A DNA stretch of 64,000 nucleotides from Salinarchaeum laminariae (GTDB lineage: Archaea; Halobacteriota; Halobacteria; Halobacteriales; Salinarchaeaceae), in NCBI RefSeq assembly GCF_023204835.1, contig NZ_CP096270.1:62001-126000 (forward strand). The letters are read 5' to 3'. The notes under the pieces are model-generated. The model was given only the letters and a program-made list of their open reading frames with translations, searched no databases and was not told the origin of the DNA. Made by a program: the position numbers and the translations under genes. Positions 34,483 through 42,263 of this stretch are shown here, piece after piece; positions within the stretch are counted from its first letter, which is position 1, and the number at the start of each line of letters is the position of its first letter.

Positions 34483-34568
34483 TCGAACGGAAGAGACGAA
34501 CAGGGGGAGCGAAGCGGAATAGAAGAACGACCGGGCGGACGTCGGGGAATCTGGTTCTCGGTGGGTAC

Positions 34569-35525
34569 TCAGTGCTCGCGACCCGCAGCGCCAGCCACCC
34601 GCTCGGCGGTTCGGAGCACCTCCAGGCCTTGCTCACCGGTGACGACGGGGTCGTCCCCGTTCCTCGTGGCGTCGACGAACCCCTCGAGTTCGCGTTTGAG
34701 CGGTTCGCCGTTCTCGACGGTCGGGCGCTCGACGACGTTCTCGGTGCGGTAGCGGACGTCGCCGTTCGTCTCGACGTACTCCGGCAGCGAGCGGTGGTTG
34801 ATCTTGACGGACTGCTCCATGTAGTCGACGGTGACCACGCAGTCCGTGGTGGTGATCGAGAGCTCGCGGACCTTCTTCTGGGTGACGCGGCTCGCGGTGA
34901 ACGTGCCGACGACGCCGTCGCCGTAGTCGACGGTCGCGGTCACGTACTCGCCGTTCGCGCCGGCGCGTGCGTCGACGTCCCGGGCGGTCACGTCGAGAAC
35001 GGACCGAACGACGTCGAGGTCGTGGATCATCAGGTCGAAGACGACGCCGCTGGTGACGCCGCGGTCGCCGTCGAAGGGCGGGCCGAGTCGCCTCGCTTCC
35101 ACGGCGATGATCTCGCGGTCGGCGAGGACGTCCTGGAGCGCCCGCACGGCGGGGTTGAACCGCTCGACGTGGCCGACCTGGAGCGTCACGTCCGCCTCCC
35201 GCGCGGCACGGACGATCTCCTGACCGACCTCGGCGTCGTCGACGATCGGTTTCTCGACGAGGAGGTCGACGCCGGCGTCGATCGCGGCGTTCGCGAGCTC
35301 CGCGTGGTACTCCGTCGGGACGACGATCGAGACGAGGTCGACGGCGTCGAAGAGTGACTGCAGGTCGTAGGCCTCGGTCCCGTAGTTCGTCGCGACGGCA
35401 TCTGCGCGCTCGCGGTCGACGTCGTAGACGCCACCGAGGTCGACGCCCGGTAGCTCGTGGTAGACGCGGGCGTGGTGGCGCCCCATGGAACCGACGCCGA
35501 TCACGCCGGCTGTGAGTTCGCTCAT
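34569..35525 (-). CDS. Gfo/Idh/MocA-family oxidoreductase (WbpB/WlbA-like)
   Basis: 318 residues. The NAD fold starts with GVIGVGSMGRHHARVYHELP (GxGxxG). LLVEKPIVDD carries the catalytic EKP motif, and VGHVERFNPAVRA is the typical GH.xxxNP block. The family oxidises C3 of a UDP-N-acetyl-uronate to the 3-keto sugar in UDP-2,3-diamino-uronate synthesis, among other roles. The adjacent DegT aminotransferase (one base apart) fits that reaction and would aminate the 3-keto sugar. ATG 35525 is close behind the previous gene. Substrate is inferred from context. Confidence 0.87.
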   Translation of the reverse strand: MSELTAGVIGVGSMGRHHARVYHELPGVDLGGVYDVDRERADAVATNYGTEAYDLQSLFDAVDLVSIVVPTEYHAELANAAIDAGVDLLVEKPIVDDAEVGQEIVRAAREADVTLQVGHVERFNPAVRALQDVLADREIIAVEARRLGPPFDGDRGVTSGVVFDLMIHDLDVVRSVLDVTARDVDARAGANGEYVTATVDYGDGVVGTFTASRVTQKKVRELSITTTDCVVTVDYMEQSVKINHRSLPEYVETNGDVRYRTENVVERPTVENGEPLKRELEGFVDATRNGDDPVVTGEQGLEVLRTAERVAGAAGREH

Positions 35526-36617
35526 CTACGCAGCCTCCGGGTCGAACGTTGCGAGCAGCTCCGCGATCGAGTCGACCTCGGCGGCGGAGAGGCCCGGATG
35601 CACCGGGATCGACAGCACCTCCTCCGCTGCCTGCTCGGCGACCGGGAGCGTTGCCGGACGATCGTACGCTGGCTGTCGGTGGATCGGCGTCGGGTAGTAG
35701 ATCCCACTGTCGACGCCGTTGCGCTCGAGGTAGCTCCGAAGCGCCTCTCGATCGGGCGTCCGCACGGTGTACTGGTGGTAGACGTGGCGCGTCCCGGCGG
35801 GCTCGATCGGTGCGAGCACCGATGGCGTCGCTTCAAGAGCCTCTGTGTAGCGCTCGGCCGCGCGCCGACGAGCAGCAGTGTAGCGCGGGAGCTTCCTAAG
35901 CTGTGCGCCGCCGATCGCGGCGGCGAGGCTCGTCATCCGGAGGTTGTGGCCGACGGACTCGTGGACGTCGGCGTCGCTCCGGCCGTGATTCACGTAGCGC
36001 CGGGCCCGGGCCGCGATCGCGTCGTCGTCCGTGACGATCATGCCTCCTTCGCCCGTCGTCGCGTTCTTCGTCGGGTAGAAGGAAAAGCAGGCAGCGTCGC
36101 CCAGCGAGCCGACGGGCTGGCCGGCGATCTCGGCGCCGTGGGCCTGTGCGGCGTCCTCGAGGAGCGGAACGTCGTACTCCTCGGCGATCGATCCCAGCTC
36201 GTCCATCGGTGCCGGCAGCCCGTAGAGGTGAACGGCGACGATGCAGTCCACCTCGCCGTCGTAGTCCTCGATCGTCGCGCGCACGGCGTCGGGATCGAGC
36301 GTGTAGCGCGCGGGGTCGACGTCCGCGAACACCGGCGTCGCACCCACGAGCCGTGCGGCGTTCGCGGTGGCGACGAAGGACAGCGGCGTCGTCACGACGA
36401 CGTCGCCCGCGCCGATCCCGAGCGATCGCAAGGCGGTGGTGAGTGCCGCCGTGCCGTTCGCCGCGGCGACGCCGTGGGTCGCGTCGCAGTAGTCGCTGAA
36501 CGCCGTCTCGAACTCTCTGACGGCCGGCCCGTCGGCGAGCCGACCGCTCTCGACGACGTCGATCGCGCGAGAGAGTTCGCGCGCACCCAGATCGGGAGCG
36601 GCGATCGGAATGCTCAC
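35526..36617 (-). CDS. DegT/DnrJ/EryC1-family sugar aminotransferase (WbpE-like)
   Basis: 363 residues from GTG 36617 (MSIPIAAPDLGARELSRAI). PLP fold type I with the lysine in SFYPTKNATTGEGG, plus NGTAALTTALRSLGIG and EDAAQAHGAEIAG. It aminates a keto nucleotide sugar using glutamate. Paired with the Gfo/Idh gene this matches the WbpE step. An in-frame ATG lies at 36764, but the TATAACAAT box (36748-36756) would be inside such a gene, so the GTG is preferred. That implies a leader of about 105 bases. The glycan pathway call is inference; the family is secure. Confidence 0.87.
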   Translation of the reverse strand: MSIPIAAPDLGARELSRAIDVVESGRLADGPAVREFETAFSDYCDATHGVAAANGTAALTTALRSLGIGAGDVVVTTPLSFVATANAARLVGATPVFADVDPARYTLDPDAVRATIEDYDGEVDCIVAVHLYGLPAPMDELGSIAEEYDVPLLEDAAQAHGAEIAGQPVGSLGDAACFSFYPTKNATTGEGGMIVTDDDAIAARARRYVNHGRSDADVHESVGHNLRMTSLAAAIGGAQLRKLPRYTAARRRAAERYTEALEATPSVLAPIEPAGTRHVYHQYTVRTPDREALRSYLERNGVDSGIYYPTPIHRQPAYDRPATLPVAEQAAEEVLSIPVHPGLSAAEVDSIAELLATFDPEAA

Positions 36618-37053
36618 CGGACCACCCCCCTCGGTCCGGCCGTACTGTTCGATAGCGATGCCCGCGTCGCGATCCGAACTCTGGCTACTGTCATTGTGAC
36701 GTGTCCCCAACGGCGGGGCGTGTGAGCGTGCTACCGACGAACCGGGTATTGTTATAGCGAGCATTGCGCACGCGGTACAGACCGGCTACGCCCCAGCGAA
36801 CGCGACCTGCCTGCAGAGAGAGTGGGTGCGAGACTGGACGGCCCAGAGGGCGTGTGGCTGAGCGGGTGAGAGAGTAGGTGCGAGACTGCCGGAGAAGGGG
36901 TGGGGCAGGGTGAGTGAGATGGAGTACGATACTGAGCAGGGAGCGGTGGTGAGACTTTGCGGGGTGGTGAGACTGGACAGGGAGACGGTAGGAGAGACTG
37001 GACAGGGATCGGGTGGGAGAACGACGAGTGAGATACCGCGATCGAGCGCGCCC
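36618..37053. other. Intergenic region with promoter box and purine-rich repeats
   Basis: It holds the TATAACAAT box (36748-36756) for the aminotransferase operon. A purine-rich tract (36830-37030) contains a 15-bp direct repeat GAGACTGGACAGGGA at 36969-36983 and 36994-37008. No gene supported. Confidence 0.5.
36748..36756 (-). promoter_or_regulatory. TATAACAAT promoter box upstream of the aminotransferase operon
   Basis: Followed on the minus strand by ACCCGG. It lies about 130 bases before GTG 36617. Confidence 0.45.
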
Positions 37054-37632
37054 CTACGTGCTGAAGGGATCCGCTCGCTCGGGGAGGAGCCACCGCCGGA
37101 TCGTCGCGAGGCCGGGCCGGCCGTCGAACAGCCAGAGCACGACCGTCGTGCCCAGAAGCGCACCCTCGAAGAGGACGTAGATCCGGCCACGGGACGTCTG
37201 GAGGAACTCGTAGAACGTGTGGATGACTTCGCCGGCCCTGGCGAACAGTCCCGGCGTGTCCGCCGCCGGAAGTTCGATCAGCGGGTAGAACAGGAATCGG
37301 TACGCGGGTGCGTGCCCGAGCGCGACCGGGAACAGGACGTCGCCGCCGAGGTGGAGCAGGTAGCTCAGCGCGAACGCGACCGCGATGCGTCGGCCCGCAG
37401 CGAGGCCGGCGAGGACGATCGCCGGACCAGCGAACAGCAGCGAGTGCGCGAGCGACTTGCCGCTGGGTAGTGCGCCGGCACCCCAGGCCAGCGGCTTGTC
37501 GATGAGGTCGGGGAGGAGCGCGGCAAACGCGACCGCGAGGACGGCGTCGCCACGCGGTGGCTGGCGATGGACGACGCGGGCGTACAGCGAGTAGGCCAGA
37601 TAGCCGACCGCGGCGTGCTCCCAGGGCAGCAT
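37054..37632 (-). CDS. Membrane-bound metal-dependent hydrolase (DUF457/YdjM-like)
   Basis: 192 residues from ATG 37632 (MLPWEHAAVGYLAYSLYARV). It has about four or five hydrophobic helices and HAAVGY, LLPDLIDKPLAW, and SLAHSLLFAG, the His/Asp motifs of the YdjM-like membrane-bound metal-dependent hydrolases. Activity in archaea is unknown. It follows the DUF1616 gene after one base, so they form an operon. Longer in-frame extensions exist upstream but are Arg/Ser-rich and overlap the DUF1616 gene. Confidence 0.75.
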   Translation of the reverse strand: MLPWEHAAVGYLAYSLYARVVHRQPPRGDAVLAVAFAALLPDLIDKPLAWGAGALPSGKSLAHSLLFAGPAIVLAGLAAGRRIAVAFALSYLLHLGGDVLFPVALGHAPAYRFLFYPLIELPAADTPGLFARAGEVIHTFYEFLQTSRGRIYVLFEGALLGTTVVLWLFDGRPGLATIRRWLLPERADPFST

Positions 37633-37633
37633 C

Positions 37634-38638
37634 TCAGGCGTCCCCGGATGGTGCGGAGAGCCAGAAGTAGAGATGCCGGTACGCCGTGGCCGCGTCGGCG
37701 TCCGCCGGAGCCCCACCCCGGTAGAGGTAGTAGTGGACGCGGAGCTGGGAGCCGGAAATCGTGGGCTGGAACGCGTGTCGATGGGACCATCGCTCCCCTG
37801 GATCGACGCTCGCACTGTAGCGGTCGAGTTCCACAGTCCGGTCGGACGCGTCCGCGCTTGCGTTCCGCTCGACCGTCACGACGACCGTGTAGTTGATCGT
37901 CTCTTGCTCGTGGTTTTCGACGGCGGTCACCAGCGAGGCCGACCCGTTGGGGCCGAGCTCGGAGGGATAGTCGCCGGCGATGAGCTGTCCGTCGTCGTTC
38001 TCGGTGAGGACGGCGAAGTTCGTGAACGTCTGGCCGTCCTGGGGCATCGCGAGCGCACCCCCGACGGTGAGCAACGCCAGAACGACGCTCGCGATGACGA
38101 GCGCGTTGACCGTTCGTTCGCCTGGCGATCCGTCGAGCAGCGCTGCCCGGAGCTCGCCGGCCCAGGTGGCGAGGGGGATCCGGAACCGATCCTGTGGCGG
38201 AAGACGTCGGCGAACGAGCGCGGCGATCAGCCCACCGACCGCGACGAAGGTGACGAGACCACCGACGATCGCGGCCTCGGAGAACCCCCAGGGAGAGAGC
38301 GCGATACCGATTCCGAGCACGGGGAGGAAGGCGAGACTGAGTCCGAAAGACAGCGCCATGCGCTCGCGAGCGGTCACTCTGTCGAGCCCGCGGAGCGACG
38401 ATAGCCGACCCGGCGCGGCCACTGGCCCCCTGTGCGGGAACAGTACTGCGACGAGCACGTATCCCGGAAGGACGAACAGCGCCGAGCCGCCGATGGCCAT
38501 CCGGATCGCCGCCGGTGCGTCGATCGCCACGACGAGGTAAGTGACGGCAGCGAGTATCCACGCGAGGACGACGTCTGCGGCGACGCGATCTGACAGCGCA
38601 CGTTGCCACGCGGGCATGCGAGATTCACCGTACGTCAT
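37634..38638 (-). CDS. DUF1616 membrane protein
   Basis: 334 residues. Four membrane helices occupy about 20-170 and a further one about 182-205. The second half is an extracellular-looking domain (ALAMPQDGQTFTNFAVLTEN, YTVVVTVERNAS) ending near residue 334. DUF1616 proteins are archaeal membrane proteins of unknown function that recur near surface polysaccharide genes. ATG 38638 has the TATAACAAT box 77-85 bases upstream; ATG 38617 is a possible shorter start. It is followed by the hydrolase gene. Confidence 0.78.
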   Translation of the reverse strand: MTYGESRMPAWQRALSDRVAADVVLAWILAAVTYLVVAIDAPAAIRMAIGGSALFVLPGYVLVAVLFPHRGPVAAPGRLSSLRGLDRVTARERMALSFGLSLAFLPVLGIGIALSPWGFSEAAIVGGLVTFVAVGGLIAALVRRRLPPQDRFRIPLATWAGELRAALLDGSPGERTVNALVIASVVLALLTVGGALAMPQDGQTFTNFAVLTENDDGQLIAGDYPSELGPNGSASLVTAVENHEQETINYTVVVTVERNASADASDRTVELDRYSASVDPGERWSHRHAFQPTISGSQLRVHYYLYRGGAPADADAATAYRHLYFWLSAPSGDA

Positions 38639-38714
38639 CGTTCGGTGGATCGGTCAGTGAGACGACGGGCAGCCAGAGAACTCATTCTGGGCGGAACTCG
38701 GGGACCGGTCCTGT

Positions 38715-38723
38715 ATTGTTATA
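38715..38723 (-). promoter_or_regulatory. TATAACAAT promoter box of the DUF1616 operon
   Basis: Followed by ACAGGACCGG, 77-85 bases before ATG 38638. Confidence 0.45.
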
Positions 38724-38858
38724 CTCGCCATAGCGCCAGTAGGAGCGGACTCCTGCAGGCGTGGGAGGGCCATTCCGTCGCGGGGCTTCGATCGTGGTGT
38801 GAACGGATACGGCGCCGCTATCCTGCGATTTGATCGGAATCGCCGGAGGAAACCGGGT

Positions 38859-38867
38859 TGTAACAAA
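38859..38867 (+). promoter_or_regulatory. TGTAACAAA promoter-like box
   Basis: 78-86 bases before ATG 38945 of the winged-helix gene; same core as the other boxes. Confidence 0.35.
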
Positions 38868-38944
38868 GTGCTAGACTCCGGAAAGGTTCGCTGTACCGAG
38901 CGGATCCACGCCGCCACAGCCGGCATCTACAAACGACCCAGCTA

Positions 38945-39484
38945 ATGTCAGAAACCGATCAAGAGTTGTCGTCACTCGACACGATCTTCGACCTGCTCAG
39001 CAATCCGCGTCGGCGGTTCGTGCTACACTACCTCAAGCGCGTCGAGGAGCCCGTTCAGCTGACGGAGCTCGCAGCACAGATCGCAGCCAAAGAAAACGAC
39101 GTGCCCGTCGACGAGCTGACCAGTCAGCAGCGCAAGCGCGCGTACGTCTCACTGTACCAGACTCACGTGCCCAAGCTCGAGGAGGTCGGCGTCGTCACCT
39201 ACGACTCGGAGACGGGCAACGTCGCACTTACCGCGAAAGCCGACGACATCGACGAGCAGCTCGATCGGAACGGGACCGACGTTCCCTGGCAGTGGCTCTA
39301 CCTCGGGGTTGCTCTCGCGGGGCTCGTCGGCGTCTTGCTCGCCCCGCTGGCCGGCGGCGGGAATGCGATCCAGTTCCGCATCGGACTGTTCGTCCTGGGC
39401 GCGATCGCAGTGATTGCGCTCGCGAACTACGTCTACGCCCGTCGATCGAAGCGAGACACACTTGCGCTCATCGAGGACGAGTGA
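38945..39484 (+). CDS. Membrane-anchored DUF7344-type winged-helix regulator
   Basis: 179 residues. Winged helix at about 10-90 (IFDLLSNPRRRFVLHYLKRV, RKRAYVSLYQTHVPKLEEVGVV) and two C-terminal membrane helices (about 118-138 and 143-165). Same layout and closely related sequence as the protein at 17317-17907 (RKR.YV.LYQ.H.P motif shared). Together they bracket the glycan region and could be paralogous regulators of it. Target genes unknown. Confidence 0.8.
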   Translation: MSETDQELSSLDTIFDLLSNPRRRFVLHYLKRVEEPVQLTELAAQIAAKENDVPVDELTSQQRKRAYVSLYQTHVPKLEEVGVVTYDSETGNVALTAKADDIDEQLDRNGTDVPWQWLYLGVALAGLVGVLLAPLAGGGNAIQFRIGLFVLGAIAVIALANYVYARRSKRDTLALIEDE

Positions 39485-39607
39485 TCCGACCGTGATACAG
39501 CCCACAGACGACCGACGACCCGCGCCGACGACCCGTGACCAGACTGACCCCCGGAGCACTCGCTCGGCTGCTTCGAACGATCCAACAGTCCACGAGCACA
39601 GCAAATC

Positions 39608-39886
39608 ATGAACGACGAGTGGGACGAAATCGGCTACGTGATCAGTTCGAACTACCGCACCGAGGTCCTCAGCTGTCTCGCGAACGGACCGGCGACGCCT
39701 TCGCGCATCGCCGACGAGACCAGCATCTCGATCGCACACGTCTCGCGGGCGCTTCAGGAGCTCCGTGAGCGCTCTGTGGTCGAGCTGCTGGTGCCGGAGG
39801 ATCGACGGAAGGGCCGAATCTACGGGATCACCGAGAAAGGTGACCGCGTCTGGTCGGAGATGGAGGCGGAGAACCTGATCGACTAG
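39608..39886 (+). CDS. Winged-helix regulator (ArsR/MarR-like)
   Basis: 92 residues. A single winged helix: SSNYRTEVLSCLANGPATPS, ISIAHVSRALQELRERSVV, then the wing LVPEDRRKGRIYGITEKGD. Acidic, soluble. Probably a DNA-binding regulator; no effector domain. It lies 123 bases downstream of the membrane-anchored regulator in the same direction, so they could be cotranscribed. Confidence 0.75.
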   Translation: MNDEWDEIGYVISSNYRTEVLSCLANGPATPSRIADETSISIAHVSRALQELRERSVVELLVPEDRRKGRIYGITEKGDRVWSEMEAENLID

Positions 39887-40199
39887 CCATCGGGTGCGGT
39901 CGATCACTCACTGGGTCGGTCGTCGACTCCGTCGATCACACGGATTCGTGATATCTCCACGCCACACATTCGTTCTTCCCCGCTCCGTAGACGCTGTGTC
40001 TCTCCCTCTTGCAGTTCCGCTCGCTCACAGTACACCCAATGACACAGGGTTGCTCCTCGAGCGTCCGTCTGCAGAGTCGACCGAGGCCACCGATCGGCCA
40101 CGCTCGGGGGCGTGCGGTGTCTGCTACAACGACTGGCCAAACGTGGCAACTGTTCACCTGCGAGACGCGATCGAGAAAAATCGGCGTCGATCGTGTATC
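39887..40199. other. Intergenic region with a possible decayed zinc-protein frame
   Basis: The minus-strand frame ending at 39904 reads LCHWVYCERAELQEGETQRL and MCGVEISRIRVIDGVDDRPS. It looks protein-like for its last 45 residues but lacks a good upstream start. It may be a pseudogene fragment or a very short gene starting at GTG 40035. Confidence 0.3.
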
Positions 40200-40310
40200 C
40201 TACTCTTCGCTCTCCTCGGGGGCCAACATCTCGGGCGATCGCTCGTAGCCAGGTGTGTTTGCGAACTGTGATATTCGCTCGAGTTCGTCGTCCGAGAGCC
40301 ACTGGGACAT
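40200..40310 (-). CDS. Very small acidic protein (36 residues)
   Basis: The sequence MSQWLSDDELERISQFANTP followed by GYERSPEMLAPEESEE is acidic, with an internal amphipathic helix, in haloarchaeal style. CTATTTATCC at 40335-40344, 25-34 bases before ATG 40310, is a strong TATA box at leaderless distance. Similar short haloarchaeal proteins exist in my memory, but I cannot name the family. Function unknown. Confidence 0.55.
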   Translation of the reverse strand: MSQWLSDDELERISQFANTPGYERSPEMLAPEESEE

Positions 40311-40334
40311 ACAGTACGCTCCCAGGACATCCGT

Positions 40335-40344
40335 GGATAAATAG
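40335..40344 (-). promoter_or_regulatory. TATA box of the 36-residue protein gene
   Basis: Reads CTATTTATCC, about 30 bases before ATG 40310. Confidence 0.5.
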
Positions 40345-40517
40345 CTACTGGACAAGGCAGAACCGTCACCGCCCCAGAACCGCGAATTTGGGGAGTATGG
40401 GCCCCATACGTCCGTAGTAGGAATGTCGTTATTGGAGAATTCCGGAGATCATCACACCCGCCAGTACTGGCTCTGCGTGACTGGCACCGGGTATAATCGA
40501 GCGTCGGTATCGAAGTG

Positions 40518-40844
40518 CTAACGAGTAGATACGATGACGTCGTCGCCGCCGTCGACGATGGAAACCTCACAGCCGTCGAGGACGAATCTCGCGGTGAGCG
40601 AGTCCCCTGCGGACGCGAATAGCTGCCGGAGTGCGTCCGCGTCGATAGCACCGTTGAGTGGCTCGTCGAGCCCCATCGGGTCGACGCCTTTCGACGCTGC
40701 CACCGCGTACACGACTGCGACGTCGAGTGGCTCGTCGGGAGCCACGCTGTACCGTCGCGTCGACACTGATTCGAACTCGCTGGAACGAGTTGCCTCCTGT
40801 ACTCCGCCACTGTCGATTTCTGCGTCAGTTTCGCGCATTGTCAA
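40518..40844 (-). CDS. HalOD1 output domain protein
   Basis: 108 residues (102 or so if started at the next ATG, 40838). An acidic N-terminus precedes the HalOD1 domain: AVVYAVAASKGVDPMGL, LNGAIDADALRQLF, LTARFVLDGCEVSIVDGGD. Free-standing domain of unknown signalling role, similar to the gene at 9685. GGCATATATACC near 40882-40893, 40-50 bases upstream, is the probable promoter. Confidence 0.75.
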   Translation of the reverse strand: MTMRETDAEIDSGGVQEATRSSEFESVSTRRYSVAPDEPLDVAVVYAVAASKGVDPMGLDEPLNGAIDADALRQLFASAGDSLTARFVLDGCEVSIVDGGDDVIVSTR

Positions 40845-41348
40845 TCTCTCCCCCGAACCTCAGTCGAGGTGTTGTGACAACGGTATATATGCCTTGTGAG
40901 AATCTTCCGCAAATTCACTCGTGTTTGAAGAAATTTGGCAATTATATGGACGTATGCGCTGCTCTCTCCCCCATGTATGGACAGTTCGGCGCAGCAGACC
41001 GTCAGTCAGCGACCGACTATCACCGACTGAGCTGCCCCGGTGTCCGTGACGAATCCGCCACAATGCGATCGTTCAGTCCCGTATTCGACGATCCCGCACG
41101 GTAGACTACCCGTGTGTCACCGTCAGTGATGCTGGATCGGTCATCGACCGTCCGTTGACCGTCACCCTTCAAAAACGGGCGAGATCGTTCGCGGTCGAGC
41201 AGAGAGCATCTGCCCGCCGTCCTGCGTTTTGGGCCGATGCGTACCCGGGTCGTAACAGTTCGTAGGTCACAGTTACTGCACTTGTAGGCCCGGCATTACC
41301 GCGGTCGTGGGCACAGCTTTATCACTGAACCCGCGGCGAACCCGGTTC
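40845..41348. other. Intergenic region between divergent genes
   Basis: AT-rich patches near 40880-40960 include the HalOD1 promoter. TTTATC at 41318-41323 is the promoter of the next gene, 26-31 bases before ATG 41349. Frames here look non-coding. Confidence 0.5.
41318..41323 (+). promoter_or_regulatory. TATA box of the NucS-N/zinc-ribbon gene
   Basis: TTTATC centred 28 bases before ATG 41349. Confidence 0.45.
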
Positions 41349-42194
41349 ATGCCTGTTACCACGGAGGTGCTCGGCGACGGCGGCGATGCAATCCGCGTCC
41401 TCTCCGGGGACTGCACCGTCGTCGCGGACGGCGATCGTCGGGAGGAACGACGCGGCCACGTCACCGTCGTAATCAAGCCCGACAATACGGTGCTCGTCCA
41501 CGACGCAGACGGCTATCAGCCCGTCGCGTGGCTCACCCGCGCGGCGTCAGTATCCTGCTCGCGTTCGGAGGACGGCCGTGAGCGCCAAGGCGCACGCACG
41601 ATCGTCGGGTCGCGAATTGCGGGGACCGATCCATCCGCAATCGAGGACGACGGTGCGGCGTTCACCGTCGACGCCCGCGATGGCGACGAACGGCTGCGCG
41701 TCCTCGCCCACACCGAGGACGGCTACGCCAGCTATCCGGCGACTCGCGCTGGCCACCCCGTCGGCGAGTGTCCGGACTGTGAAGGGACGCTCGTCCGCTC
41801 GGGTCGCGCAGTCAGCTGTATCGGCTGTGCCGAGCGGTACGGCCTTCCCGACGGCGCGACCGTCCGCGAGGAGCGCTGTTCCTGTGGCCTCCCCCGGCTT
41901 CGCGTCGAGCGCGGCGCACCACTCGACGTCTGCCTCGATCGGAGCTGCGAGCCGCTGCTCGATGCGGTCCAGAAGCGATTCGATCGCGAGTGGGACTGTC
42001 CGGACTGCGGCGAGGACCTTCGCGTGCTCCAGCGAGGCGGTATCTTGCTGGGCTGTGATGCGTTCCCCGACTGCGAGGGTAGTTTCGGGATGCCGACCGG
42101 GACCGTCGTCGACGACTGCGAGTGTGGACTCCCGATCTTCGAACTCGCTAGCGGGCGGCGGTGTCTCGACTCCGCCTGTGACCGGCAGGAGTGA
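41349..42194 (+). CDS. NucS N-terminal (DUF91-like) domain plus topoisomerase-type zinc ribbons, no nuclease domain
   Basis: 281 residues from ATG 41349. Residues about 5-130 resemble the N-terminal DNA-binding domain of NucS/EndoMS (DGDRREERRGHVTVVIKPDN, VLVHDADGYQPVAWL). The remainder holds zinc fingers: CPDC...CIGC, CSCG, CPDCGEDL and GCDAFPDCEGSFG, the last like the C4 zinc ribbons of type IA topoisomerases. The NucS catalytic domain is absent, so it is probably a DNA-binding protein rather than a nuclease. The domain call is by pattern. EndA follows 69 bases downstream in the same direction. Confidence 0.72.
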   Translation: MPVTTEVLGDGGDAIRVLSGDCTVVADGDRREERRGHVTVVIKPDNTVLVHDADGYQPVAWLTRAASVSCSRSEDGRERQGARTIVGSRIAGTDPSAIEDDGAAFTVDARDGDERLRVLAHTEDGYASYPATRAGHPVGECPDCEGTLVRSGRAVSCIGCAERYGLPDGATVREERCSCGLPRLRVERGAPLDVCLDRSCEPLLDAVQKRFDREWDCPDCGEDLRVLQRGGILLGCDAFPDCEGSFGMPTGTVVDDCECGLPIFELASGRRCLDSACDRQE

Positions 42195-42263
42195 CGTCGG
42201 ATCGCCTGCTCTGCGTGACTGTGGACCGTCGCCTCTTTGAGTGCGGGCGGCGCCCATCTGCGT

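Larger units (their letters stand above)
38639..38944. other. Divergent promoter region
   Basis: Contains the minus-strand TATAACAAT box at 38715-38723 for the DUF1616 gene and the plus-strand TGTAACAAA box at 38859-38867 for the winged-helix gene. No gene. Confidence 0.55.
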
